Positions 7,032 through 13,821 are shown, counted from the first letter of the stretch. The stretch: DNA of 14,524 bases from an uncultured Oscillospiraceae bacterium (GCA_900550095.1 URRG01000018.1:1-14524); one strand, 5' to 3'. Made by a program: numbers and translations. The notes: generated by a model from the sequence alone, not told the origin.

Positions 7032-8237
7032 ATGCGAAAGAAAATTCAATCGTTTACAAAAATTGTAGCCGTTTTAGCGGCAGCGCTTTTTACTTCCGTC
7101 GCCATAGCGGACCGGTATACGGCAGACGCGTACGCAGTTCCGGACGGCAGCAGCCTTTCCTGGAAATCGGGGATCGTCTCTGCCAGAGACGATCTTTCTA
7201 CGCAGGACAATACGATGCAACTGATGCTGTTTCAGAGTATTCCGGTGAAAAGTGTTCAGGTGTCCACACCGATTGAAAACAACGTAGTACTCTGCGGCAC
7301 ACCTTTCGGTATCCGAATGTTCACCAACGGCGTTATGGTCGTAGATATGGCGCAGATTTTGACACACGATGGAACAGCGGACCCTGCTGAAGAAGCCGGC
7401 ATTCAGGTCGGCGATATTATTGTTTCCATTGACGGCGAAAACGTGTATGAAAATGGAGAAATCGCTGAACGGGTGGAAGCCAGTAAGGGAAAGCCGATGG
7501 AAATCGTGCTGAAAAGAGGCGGTGAAACCTTAACTGCCACACTGCGGCCTGTTTTATCAAAGGCGGACAACACGTACAAAGCCGGAATGTGGGTCCGAGA
7601 CAGCACCGCAGGTATCGGGACCCTGACTTTTTATGACCAGAAATCCCAATGCTTCGGCGGCCTGGGGCACGGTATCTGCGACGCGGATACCTATGAGCTC
7701 ATGCCGCTTCGAACAGGGGACATTCTGCCGGTCACTATCAGCGGTGTGACAAAAGGTATGCGGGGAACACCGGGGGAGCTCCGCGGATACTTTTCCGATG
7801 ACGAGGCAATCGGCACTCTGGGGGCCAACACTGCCTGCGGCGTATTCGGTATGCTGGAGGAGGAACCTGAGGGAACTGTCACCCAGATTGGTCTGAAACA
7901 AAGCGTCCAGACCGGCGAGGTGCAGATACTCACAACCATAGATAACGAAGGTCCGCAATATTACAGCGCTGTGATCGAATCCATCAATTACCACGGGGAT
8001 CAGGAAGGAAAAAACTTTGTCCTTCGTATTACAGATGAAAATCTTCTGGAAAAAACTGGTGGAATTGTTCAAGGGATGAGCGGAAGCCCTATAATTCAAA
8101 ACGGAAAATTAATAGGTGCTGTCACCCATGTTTTTGTAAACGATCCTACTAGAGGATATGGGATTTTCGCCGAAAATATGCTTAGTCAATCGCAGACCGT
8201 GTCGAATTCTTTGGATTCATTAAATGCTGCTGCTTAA
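7032..8237 (+). CDS. spoIVB: SpoIVB sporulation signalling peptidase (family S55)
   Basis: SpoIVB is a serine peptidase made in the forespore. In Bacillus it crosses into the intermembrane space and triggers processing of pro-SigK by cleaving SpoIVFA. The 401-residue protein has an N-terminal membrane helix (about 9-27), a PDZ domain (about 105-172, with GIQVGDIIVSIDGENV), and an S55 peptidase domain. That domain holds His213 in GLGHGICD and the serine motif GMSGSPIIQNG (348-358), followed by IGAVTHVFVNDPTRGYGIF. ATG 7032 follows a perfect anti-16S sequence, AAAGGAGGTGAT (7016-7027), eight bases downstream of AGGAGG. A GTG at 7023 lies inside that site and is unlikely. In spore formers spoIVB typically sits just before spo0A, as here. 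No confident SigF/SigG promoter was found. All recognised catalytic motifs are intact. Confidence 0.95.
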   Translation: MRKKIQSFTKIVAVLAAALFTSVAIADRYTADAYAVPDGSSLSWKSGIVSARDDLSTQDNTMQLMLFQSIPVKSVQVSTPIENNVVLCGTPFGIRMFTNGVMVVDMAQILTHDGTADPAEEAGIQVGDIIVSIDGENVYENGEIAERVEASKGKPMEIVLKRGGETLTATLRPVLSKADNTYKAGMWVRDSTAGIGTLTFYDQKSQCFGGLGHGICDADTYELMPLRTGDILPVTISGVTKGMRGTPGELRGYFSDDEAIGTLGANTACGVFGMLEEEPEGTVTQIGLKQSVQTGEVQILTTIDNEGPQYYSAVIESINYHGDQEGKNFVLRITDENLLEKTGGIVQGMSGSPIIQNGKLIGAVTHVFVNDPTRGYGIFAENMLSQSQTVSNSLDSLNAAA

Positions 8238-8288
8238 TTTTGTCTGTTTTTTGATGATACAGAATATAGTTCCCCTATTTTGGAAAAA

Positions 8289-8295
8289 TATCGAA
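8289..8295 (+). promoter_or_regulatory. Weak Spo0A-box-like site upstream of spo0A
   Basis: TATCGAA differs at one base from the 0A-box core TGTCGAA and lies just before the spo0A promoter, where autoregulatory sites occur in other spore formers. A seven-base near-match in AT-rich DNA is weak evidence. Confidence 0.2.
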
Positions 8296-8303
8296 AAAAT
8301 CTA

Positions 8304-8332
8304 TTGCCAATTTTACCATTATATGGTAAAAT
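8304..8332 (+). promoter_or_regulatory. SigA-type spo0A promoter overlapped by a perfect inverted repeat
   Basis: TTGCCA (8304-8309) and TAAAAT (8327-8332) are 17 bases apart. The inverted repeat TTTTACCAT-TAT-ATGGTAAAA (8311-8331) fills the spacer and five bases of the -10 box. A dimeric regulator bound there would block RNA polymerase, so this looks like an operator. The regulator is unknown. Confidence 0.6.
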
Positions 8333-8367
8333 AACAGCACAATCAATCAAATGGGGGATTAAAAAGC

Positions 8368-9123
8368 ATGGATAAGCATTTAAAGGTGTTGGTATCTGAC
8401 GATAGTCAGGAATTTCTGCAGCAATGCGGGAGGGTGTTTGCAGATAAGGGGTTAGAAATCGTTTCTTCTCCGAAGGATGGGCTGAAACTTTTGGAAAAAA
8501 TCGAAGCTCTTCATCCCGAAGTGGTTTTGGCCGACCTTTTTATGCCCGGTCTGGATGGGATCGGCGTTATGCGAGCCAGCGCCTCCAGGGGAGGAAAACA
8601 GCCCTTATTCGTGATCCTTTCCGGTTTTTCCAGCCCCAGACTGGAACGGGAAGTAATGACGTCCGGTGCTTCTTATTTTGCGGTAAGTCCCTTTAACGCT
8701 TCTGAATTAGCGGATCGTATTTTGCACCTCTCCGGCTCTGAACCGGCCACGCCTGCAGCCGATGAAACGGGTCTGGAGGTACAGGTTACGGAAATTTTGC
8801 ATCAGATCGGGGTCCCCGCTCATATCAAGGGATACCATTACCTGCGGGATTCCATAATGATGGCTGTCCGTACTCCGGATATTATCAATGCTGTTACGAA
8901 GCAGTTGTATCCGGGTGTGGCGAAGGATTATTCGACCACGCCTTCCAGAGTGGAACGGGCTATCCGCCATGCAATCGAAGTGGCCTGGGACAGAGGCGAT
9001 GTGGATATCCTGAACTCTTATTTCGGATATACAATCCACAACACCAGAGGGAAACCCACAAACAGCGAATTTATTGCTATGATTTCAGACCGGCTCCGCC
9101 TGCATATGCGTTCTGCCAGCTGA
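8368..9123 (+). CDS. spo0A: Spo0A, master regulator of sporulation
   Basis: Spo0A is the phosphorelay-controlled transcription factor that commits cells to sporulation. The 251-residue protein has a receiver domain (about 5-120), a short linker, and the Spo0A-specific helix-turn-helix domain (about 137-247). That domain includes GYHYLRDSI, LYPGVAKDYSTTPSRVERAIRHAIEVAW and SYFGYTIHN...KPTNSEFIA. In the receiver the acidic pair Asp11/Asp12, the phospho-acceptor Asp56 (VLADLFMPGLDG) and the hydroxyl residue Ser85 are present. The position normally held by an invariant Lys before Pro is Ser107 (FAVSPFN). The output domain looks intact. GGGGGA, nine bases upstream, sets the start. The gene follows spoIVB, has its own promoter, and ends at a strong terminator. 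Confidence 0.95.
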   Translation: MDKHLKVLVSDDSQEFLQQCGRVFADKGLEIVSSPKDGLKLLEKIEALHPEVVLADLFMPGLDGIGVMRASASRGGKQPLFVILSGFSSPRLEREVMTSGASYFAVSPFNASELADRILHLSGSEPATPAADETGLEVQVTEILHQIGVPAHIKGYHYLRDSIMMAVRTPDIINAVTKQLYPGVAKDYSTTPSRVERAIRHAIEVAWDRGDVDILNSYFGYTIHNTRGKPTNSEFIAMISDRLRLHMRSAS

Positions 9124-9127
9124 AGCC

Positions 9128-9167
9128 GTTCCCCCGGATCCGGAAATTCGGATCCGGGGGAACTTTT
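9128..9167 (+). terminator. Intrinsic terminator after spo0A
   Basis: A perfect 15-base-pair stem (9128-9142 with 9149-9163, arms beginning GTTCCCCCGG) has a six-base loop and is followed by TTTTC. It starts five bases after the stop. Each arm contains a GGATCC site. Confidence 0.92.
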
Positions 9168-9210
9168 CTGTATAATTTCGCTTCCTGTTTATATTTTTAC
9201 CGTTTATTGC

Positions 9211-9238
9211 TTGTCTATTTCTGCCTGTGTGGTATAAT
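9211..9238 (+). promoter_or_regulatory. Strong promoter facing the hairpin-repeat region
   Basis: TTGTCT (9211-9216), a 16-base spacer and a perfect TATAAT (9233-9238) are visible, with the extended -10 element TGG (9230-9232). The start point would be near 9245, inside the first hairpin repeat. It may drive a structured RNA or the restriction-modification genes through a long leader. Confidence 0.6.
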
Positions 9239-9240
9239 GT

Positions 9241-9285
9241 GCGCAGAGGCTTTGCCACTGCGCAAGTCGAATCTCAAAGCAAGGC
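9241..9285 (+). repeat. Direct repeat copy 1 with GCGCAG/CTGCGC hairpin
   Basis: This 45-base unit recurs at 9348-9392 with only a few substitutions. It begins with a hairpin: GCGCAG pairs with CTGCGC, then an A/A mismatch, GGC pairs with GCC, and the loop is TTT. The unit continues into a conserved ATCTCAAAG segment. No protein-like reading frame explains it. Confidence 0.75.
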
Positions 9286-9309
9286 CAAAGGGCCTCGCTT
9301 CAAGATTCG
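9268..9309 (+). repeat. Long imperfect hairpin between the two repeat copies
   Basis: CGAATCT (9268-9274) pairs with AGATTCG (9303-9309), AAGC (9277-9280) with GCTT (9297-9300), and AGGCC (9282-9286) with GGCCT (9291-9295). The loop is AAAG. The internal loops are symmetrical (CA/CA and A/C). It lacks a T run, so it is not a terminator. A further GGCGGC/GCCGCC hairpin follows near 9322-9337. Confidence 0.65.
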
Positions 9310-9347
9310 CAGGAGCGGCAAGGCGGCTGTTGCCGCCAAAAGGTGAT

Positions 9348-9392
9348 GCGCAGAGGCTCTGCCGCTGCGCAGGCCGGATCTCAAAGAAAGGC
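9348..9392 (+). repeat. Direct repeat copy 2 with GCGCAG/CTGCGC hairpin
   Basis: This is the second copy of the 45-base unit, starting 107 bases after the first. Its hairpin is kept by sequence changes confined to the loop and the mismatch (TCT loop, A/G mismatch). Confidence 0.75.
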
Positions 9393-9659
9393 GCGGTAGA
9401 AATCAAATTATTCGGCACGGATGCCGGCGGTATAATACTAAAGATCAGTCCGGGGGATGGAGCTTTGCGGGCCTCCCTGCCGGAGTGGTCCTTCTATGTG
9501 TATTATGTGTATATAGCTGCAGTGAAGCCGCAAGACCGGGGAAGCTTGCCCCCGCTTCGGGCGGTTTCCTTTGTTTTATAGAGGGAAGCCGCCAGCCGTT
9601 TGTTGGGAAACGGCTGGTGATGCGCCGCCGGATTTCAGGATAGGGCAAGGGGGAATTGT
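9393..9659. other. Non-coding leader region before the restriction genes
   Basis: No gene is recognisable. A TATAAT at 9431-9436 lacks a good -35. A GGGG/CCCC hairpin with neighbouring CCGC/GCGG arms followed by a T-rich stretch (about 9526-9578) could be a weak terminator. A perfect 10-base-pair hairpin, CCAGCCGTTT (9592-9601) with AAACGGCTGG (9608-9617), ends 42 bases before the nuclease start and is not followed by T residues. GGTGATGCGC occurs both here (9616-9625) and just before repeat copy 2 (9342-9351). Confidence 0.45.
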
Positions 9660-10325
9660 ATACCGGAACAATACATACGGCCAACCCTGCAGGAAAAATA
9701 TGAATTCCACAGCTTTGGGCACGCGCTGGAAATCCTGGACGGGGCTTTTCCGGAGGAATGGAACGAGCTGCAGGACTGCCTTGAAAACCTGGTTATCACG
9801 GTGGAAGATCTGAAAAAAGCAGGAGGAAACGAGAGCCCCATACCGAAGAAATTCGATTCCCAGCTGTATCCCAGAGGATGGCGGGAAATCCGTATCACAG
9901 GGGATCTGGTGGTGAAGATGTACCCCCGAAGGGCCAATCAGAGGGGGCGTTTTTCCGACGAGCCTTATGACGAAAAAATCATAGAGGGATATATAGACGG
10001 CCATAATATCGATTTTGTGAAAAACAAAGTGGCCTTTGACCTGGAATGGAACAGCAAGGACCAGACCTTTGACCGGGATCTGCTGGCTATGCGCACGTAT
10101 TTTGAATGCGGCCTGACCGAGGTGGGGGTCATCGTCACGCGCTCAGAAGAGCTCAACGGCGTCTTTAAGGAGCTTTTAGATGATAAGGGGGATCCGCTTA
10201 TCCGGAAATACGGGGCTTCCACAACGTGGATCGGCAAGCTGCTCTACAGGCTCAAATCCCGGAGGAACGGAGGCTGCCCGATCCTGGCGGTGGGAATCAA
10301 GAAATCATGTGTGGAAGGTGTTTGA
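9660..10325 (+). CDS. BglII/BstYI-like type II restriction endonuclease (apparent ATA start)
   Basis: The frame is open from 9621 and encodes a protein resembling the BglII/BstYI endonuclease family, which cuts sites with a GATC core. Starting at 9660 gives 221 residues, close to BglII (about 223) and BstYI (about 203). The N-terminal part (LQEKYEFHSFGHALEIL, then FPEEWNEL) resembles the start of BstYI. The probable catalytic region is DFVKNKVAFDLEW (118-130), with Asp118, Asp127 and Glu129 replacing the family's Asp, Glu, Gln. AAGGGGG (9647-9653) lies six bases before 9660, exactly where a start belongs, but the codon is ATA. The first ordinary start codon in frame is GTG 9801, which would remove 47 conserved-looking residues. 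The stop is followed at once by the methyltransferase ATG. Family assignment is from remembered sequence features, not a search; cleavage specificity is unknown. Confidence 0.72.
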   Translation: MPEQYIRPTLQEKYEFHSFGHALEILDGAFPEEWNELQDCLENLVITVEDLKKAGGNESPIPKKFDSQLYPRGWREIRITGDLVVKMYPRRANQRGRFSDEPYDEKIIEGYIDGHNIDFVKNKVAFDLEWNSKDQTFDRDLLAMRTYFECGLTEVGVIVTRSEELNGVFKELLDDKGDPLIRKYGASTTWIGKLLYRLKSRRNGGCPILAVGIKKSCVEGV

Positions 10326-10961
10326 ATGGATACCCTGAAAGAGACTATAGAAAATTTCCGGCAGTTTACGGAGGGAAAGACCTACCGGACCATCTATGCG
10401 GATCCGCCCTGGCAGTTTCAGAACCGGACGGGAAAGGTGGCCCCGGAGCACAGGCGCCTGCGCCGGTATGAGACCATGAAGCTCAGCGAGATCAAGCAGC
10501 TTCCCGTCGCAGAGGCCGCGGCGGAAAAGAGCCACCTGTATCTGTGGGTGCCCAACGCCCTTCTGCCGGAGGGTCTGGAGGTCATGAAGGCCTGGGGCTT
10601 TCAGTATAAGACCAATATCATCTGGGAAAAGGTGCGCGGCGACGGCTGCCCGGACGGCCGTGGTGTGGGGTTTTACTTTCGCAATGTGACGGAGATCCTT
10701 CTCTTTGGCATTCGGGGCAGCAATAACCGCACCCTTCATGCGGGCAGATCCCAGGTCAATCTGATCCGGGCCATGAAGCGGGAGCATTCCAGAAAACCGG
10801 ATGAGATCATCCCGATTATAGAGGCGTGTTCTCCCGGCCCTTATTTGGAGCTTTTCGCCAGGGGAGACCGGAAAGACTGGGACATGTGGGGGAACCAGGC
10901 CACAGCCGATTATGAGCCGGATTGGGATACGTACGCGAATCATACAGTGGCTTCGAAATAA
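10326..10961 (+). CDS. MT-A70 family DNA adenine methyltransferase of the restriction-modification system
   Basis: The 211-residue protein carries the MT-A70 catalytic motif DPPW (26-29, in TIYADPPWQF) and other family hallmarks: HLYLWVPNALLPEGLEVMKAWGF (70-92), IIWEK (98-102), TEILLFGIRG (122-131), and REHSRKPDEIIPIIEA...LELFARG (152-180). Such enzymes methylate N6 of adenine, here presumably in the site cut by the partner nuclease and so protecting the host. The start ATG immediately follows the nuclease stop (TGAATG), with AAGGTG upstream, which favours translational coupling. Note the risk in this order: coupling makes the modification enzyme depend on the nuclease message. A terminator follows. 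Codon use is much richer in G+C than in the sporulation genes. Confidence 0.88.
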   Translation: MDTLKETIENFRQFTEGKTYRTIYADPPWQFQNRTGKVAPEHRRLRRYETMKLSEIKQLPVAEAAAEKSHLYLWVPNALLPEGLEVMKAWGFQYKTNIIWEKVRGDGCPDGRGVGFYFRNVTEILLFGIRGSNNRTLHAGRSQVNLIRAMKREHSRKPDEIIPIIEACSPGPYLELFARGDRKDWDMWGNQATADYEPDWDTYANHTVASK

Positions 10962-10990
10962 ACCGATGTATACAAAAGGAGACATGAGGA

Positions 10991-11038
10991 CCCCGGCGGC
11001 GCCGGCAATTTCTGCCTGCACCGCCGGGGCCTTTCTGT
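10991..11038 (+). terminator. Terminator after the restriction-modification genes
   Basis: CCCCGGCGG (10991-10999) pairs with CCGCCGGGG (11021-11029), with an inner GGCA/TGCC pairing. A T-rich tail, CCTTTCTGTTT, follows. The tail is interrupted, so efficiency is uncertain. Confidence 0.7.
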
Positions 11039-11161
11039 TTGTATCCAAATTATTTGCATGTCCGCTTCTGAGAGCCGAAATCCTGCCGCCGTTGGCCGGT
11101 CTTCAGGCGTTTCATTCCGGCCGGGCGGCAGAGTTCCCGCACATAGAACGGGAGAAATACT

Positions 11162-12253
11162 CTATTTTTCCAGCTCGCCGAACCGGAGTTGGATGTTGTG
11201 GCCTCCCTCTTCCCGGGAGCAGGAATTGAAAACAGCGAAACGGTTCCCTTCCAGCGCTTTCAGGGAGGACCAGGTGAAGCTTGGGAAGGCTGGGGGCTCC
11301 AGGGTTTTCCATTGGGCGCCCTCTTCATTCCCCACGGAGATGACGCCCGCATTGGAGGAGACCAGCAGGCGGCCGTCTTCCAGCTGCTCCAGATAGGGCC
11401 CGCCCCATTGCTCCGGGATGAGCGTTCCGATCCCGGGTTCCCAGTCCACACCATTTTTCGAGGTCTTATAGTAGATGTAGAATGTGGCTTCCGGTTTCAC
11501 GGAGGGATCACCCACCTCGAACACCACCATATAGAGGCCGTTTTTAAGGCGCATCCACACAGGCATGCCTGGCCGGAGCTCCGGTCTCTCCGGATCCCAG
11601 GCCACCCAGATTTCATCTCCCCAGGTTTCTCCGTCGTCATCGGAAACCTTCATGGAAATGATCTGGCTGAAGTGGGGCGCCCGCTTTACATGCTTTTCAT
11701 TGGCATACATTACCGCCAGACGGCCGTCCTCAAGCCGGTAGAGATGGGGCTCGTAAAGGCCCTTATCCGGGTTTCCCAAAGCGCCGGGATGGCCGCTTGT
11801 CTCGTCGATCATAGAGGAAAATTCCCAGTTCCTGCCCCCGTCGGCGCTTCTGTAAAGGGGAAGATAGTAGGATTCCTGCCACCGCACAGACCGGCAGGAA
11901 AGGAGGATGTCCCCGTTTTCGGCAAAAGCCAGCTGGCCGTTGTCCATATCACGGGAAGGATGAGAAAGGGTGGAGATTTGCTCCCAGGTCTTCCCCTGAT
12001 CCCGGCTCAGGGAAAATCCCAGCTTTGTGCCCCCGCCTGCCTCCAGCCGGTAGCCGTTGTTGTCATAAAAGGTATAGACAGAAAGCCAGGAGCCGTCTTT
12101 CAGCTCCAGCATCCGGACATATTCCGAGCCATAGGTACCGGGGGAAACCACTCTGGCATCCCGGTTTGTATCCTGGAATACCGGGTAATCGTGGATCTGG
12201 ATGGGTTCCTCCCAGCGGACATGGACTGTTTTTTCTGTTTCGTTTGCCATCAT
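11162..12253 (-). CDS. Sialidase-fold (BNR/Asp-box) exoglycosidase-like protein, cytoplasmic
   Basis: The 363-residue protein has four Asp-box repeats that mark a six-bladed beta-propeller of the sialidase superfamily: SRDQGKTW (83-90), SADGGRNW (136-143), SDDDGETW (204-211), and a degenerate SKNGVDW (265-271). Conserved-looking stretches include DARVVSPGTYGSEYVRMLEL, GLYEPHLYRLEDGRLAVMY and GGPYLEQLEDGRLLVSS, typical of family GH33- or GH93-like enzymes. The classic sialidase FRIP motif is not obvious, so sialic acid specificity is not established. No signal peptide is visible, so it probably acts on oligosaccharides already imported. ATG 12253 is chosen because AAAGGG (12264-12269) lies ten bases upstream; a GTG at 12262 is too close. 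It stands alone on the minus strand. Confidence 0.8.
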   Translation of the reverse strand: MMANETEKTVHVRWEEPIQIHDYPVFQDTNRDARVVSPGTYGSEYVRMLELKDGSWLSVYTFYDNNGYRLEAGGGTKLGFSLSRDQGKTWEQISTLSHPSRDMDNGQLAFAENGDILLSCRSVRWQESYYLPLYRSADGGRNWEFSSMIDETSGHPGALGNPDKGLYEPHLYRLEDGRLAVMYANEKHVKRAPHFSQIISMKVSDDDGETWGDEIWVAWDPERPELRPGMPVWMRLKNGLYMVVFEVGDPSVKPEATFYIYYKTSKNGVDWEPGIGTLIPEQWGGPYLEQLEDGRLLVSSNAGVISVGNEEGAQWKTLEPPAFPSFTWSSLKALEGNRFAVFNSCSREEGGHNIQLRFGELEK

Positions 12254-12793
12254 AGGCGACACGCCCTTTCTTTTTTGACTTTATATTGTACCGTGAGGGA
12301 GGGCGGGGCGCAGGGTACAGGGTGCCGCGCCGGAAAGCCTGCTTTGTTTTGGTTTCCGCTGCTGCTTCTGAGTCTTTCTACAGCCTCCCGCCTTCCGGTT
12401 TCCAGCTTCTGCTTTTTAGCGGCGCTTTTGAGTTCCGGCGGTCTCTCCCGTATCTGGAGATACCGCCGGAAAAATGTAAAATCAAACCTGGATCACCGGA
12501 TCACTTGCAGTATACCGCCCAAAATCACGTTGTTCAATGAGGTTTACCGGCAAAAAAGGTAGGAATACACGCAGACAACGGTTACCATTTCTGTTGCGGC
12601 CCGTCATCGGAAGGCCGTTGCTGGATAGAAGGAGAAAAAAGGGGAACGGCTTGCGCGTTCATACCGCTTTCCTTTTTGTGCTCTTTGTTTTATACTGGGT
12701 ACATAGTTTGCGCTGAGCCGGCTGAAGAACTGCCCGCCCCGGCGGAAATTCAGGCCGATGCAGCCGGAAAATGAAAAAAGAGAGGCGTGTTTT
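12254..12793. other. Non-coding region between divergent genes, with one large hairpin
   Basis: No credible gene is present. TTCCGGCGGT (12433-12442) pairs with ACCGCCGGAA (12462-12471), extended by TCTCC/GGAGA (12444-12448 with 12456-12460). Neither strand has a following T run that would suit an adjacent gene. A possible -10, TATACT (12691-12696), faces the acyltransferase without a clear -35. GGATCAC is tandemly doubled at 12490-12504. Confidence 0.5.
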
Positions 12794-13792
12794 ATGGAAC
12801 AAACGAAGCCCTTGGAATATAGAGAATCTGCAGAATATATAGAGAGCCGCCCGGACGGGCAGCCGGAACCCTGCCCCTCTGAGAAAGGCCTGGAAAACCG
12901 GGCCGAAGGAAAACAGGGAATGCAGCGGGAAAAACCAGAAAAAACGGAAAAACAGGAAAAGCAGGATACGTATAGTGAGCAGAGTGAGCAGAGTAAACAG
13001 GAGCCCCGGAGAGGGCGTATCCACCTGATGGATGAGCTCAGAGGCTTTGCGGTATTCTGTATGGTGTTTTACCATGGCTTTTACTCCATGGCAAACCTGT
13101 TCGACATGCCCCTGGGAGCCTTCCTTTTCCGGTTTTTTATGCCGGCGGAGCCCTGGTTTGCAGGTCTTTTTATCTGTATAGCGGGAATATCCTCCGATCT
13201 ATCCCGCTCCAATCTCATACGGGGGGCGAAGCTCCTGCTGGTGGCCCTTCTGGTGACGGGGGCCACGGCTCTTGTGACCCCTCAGGAGATGATTGTTTTC
13301 GGCATCCTGCATTTCCTTTCCATTTGCATGATGGGGTTCGGGCTCTTCCAGCTCCTTTACGGAAAAGCCGCCTGTGCCCTTCATAAGAAGCCCCGGCTCT
13401 CCTTTCATATTCTGCCCCTTATCCTCTGCGTTCTTCTGTATCTTTTGACTATGGAGCTGCAAAAGGGGTATTGGGGCCTGCCCTTTTTGTTCCGGCTTCC
13501 CGTGCCGGAAGCCTTTTACAGCAATGTGTTCACGGCTGCCTTGGGTTTCCCCTACCCTGGCTTTTCTTCGTCGGATTATTTTCCCCTGCTGCCCTGGTGC
13601 TTTGTCTTTATAGGGGGAACGGTTTTAGGCCGCCTCGCCAGGGCGGGCCGGTTCCCCGCCTTTGCCTATAAAAAGCGGATCCCGTTTTTTTCCTTTCTGG
13701 GCCGGCACGCTCTTATCATCTATGTGTTCCATCAGCCGGTGATTTTAGGCATTTGCTATGGGGCGCAGGCCCTGGCGGGGCTGTGGGCGTAG
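12794..13792 (+). CDS. DUF1624 / HGSNAT-like membrane acyltransferase
   Basis: This multi-pass membrane protein of 332 residues resembles the heparan-alpha-glucosaminide N-acetyltransferase catalytic domain family (DUF1624, PF07786), thought to move acetyl groups across membranes onto sugars. Family-like signatures are RIHLMDELRGFAVFCMVFYHG (75-95), CIAGISSDLSRSN (128-140), GILHFLSICMMG (170-181), DYFPLLPW (261-268), and GRHALIIYVFHQP (303-315). About eight hydrophobic segments run from residue 84 to the end. The first 74 residues are a hydrophilic Glu/Gln/Lys/Ser-rich tail of low complexity. ATG 12794 is chosen because GAGAGG (12780-12785) lies eight bases upstream; an in-frame ATG at 12758 lacks a good site. 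The acceptor is unknown. Neighbouring glycosidase-like genes are consistent with a role in sugar modification. Confidence 0.82.
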   Translation: MEQTKPLEYRESAEYIESRPDGQPEPCPSEKGLENRAEGKQGMQREKPEKTEKQEKQDTYSEQSEQSKQEPRRGRIHLMDELRGFAVFCMVFYHGFYSMANLFDMPLGAFLFRFFMPAEPWFAGLFICIAGISSDLSRSNLIRGAKLLLVALLVTGATALVTPQEMIVFGILHFLSICMMGFGLFQLLYGKAACALHKKPRLSFHILPLILCVLLYLLTMELQKGYWGLPFLFRLPVPEAFYSNVFTAALGFPYPGFSSSDYFPLLPWCFVFIGGTVLGRLARAGRFPAFAYKKRIPFFSFLGRHALIIYVFHQPVILGICYGAQALAGLWA

Positions 13793-13801
13793 CTCTCGCT
13801 G

Positions 13802-13821
13802 CCGGATGTGCGCACATCTGG
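13802..13821. promoter_or_regulatory. 20-base near-perfect palindrome, operator candidate
   Basis: CCGGATGTGCGCACATCTGG is self-complementary apart from one G-T pair. It lies nine bases after the acyltransferase stop and 138 bases before the next gene. No T run follows, so it reads as a protein-binding site rather than a terminator. It may control the downstream glycosidase. Confidence 0.4.

Noticed and set aside
9207..9581. 124-codon plus-strand open frame through the hairpin repeats
   Set aside because: Its product merely translates the inverted and direct repeats, has no ribosome site, and its start overlaps the promoter.
11189..12562. Long plus-strand open frame opposite the sialidase-fold gene
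   Set aside because: The minus strand carries four Asp-box repeats and a proper ribosome site; the plus-strand frame is a high-G+C shadow.
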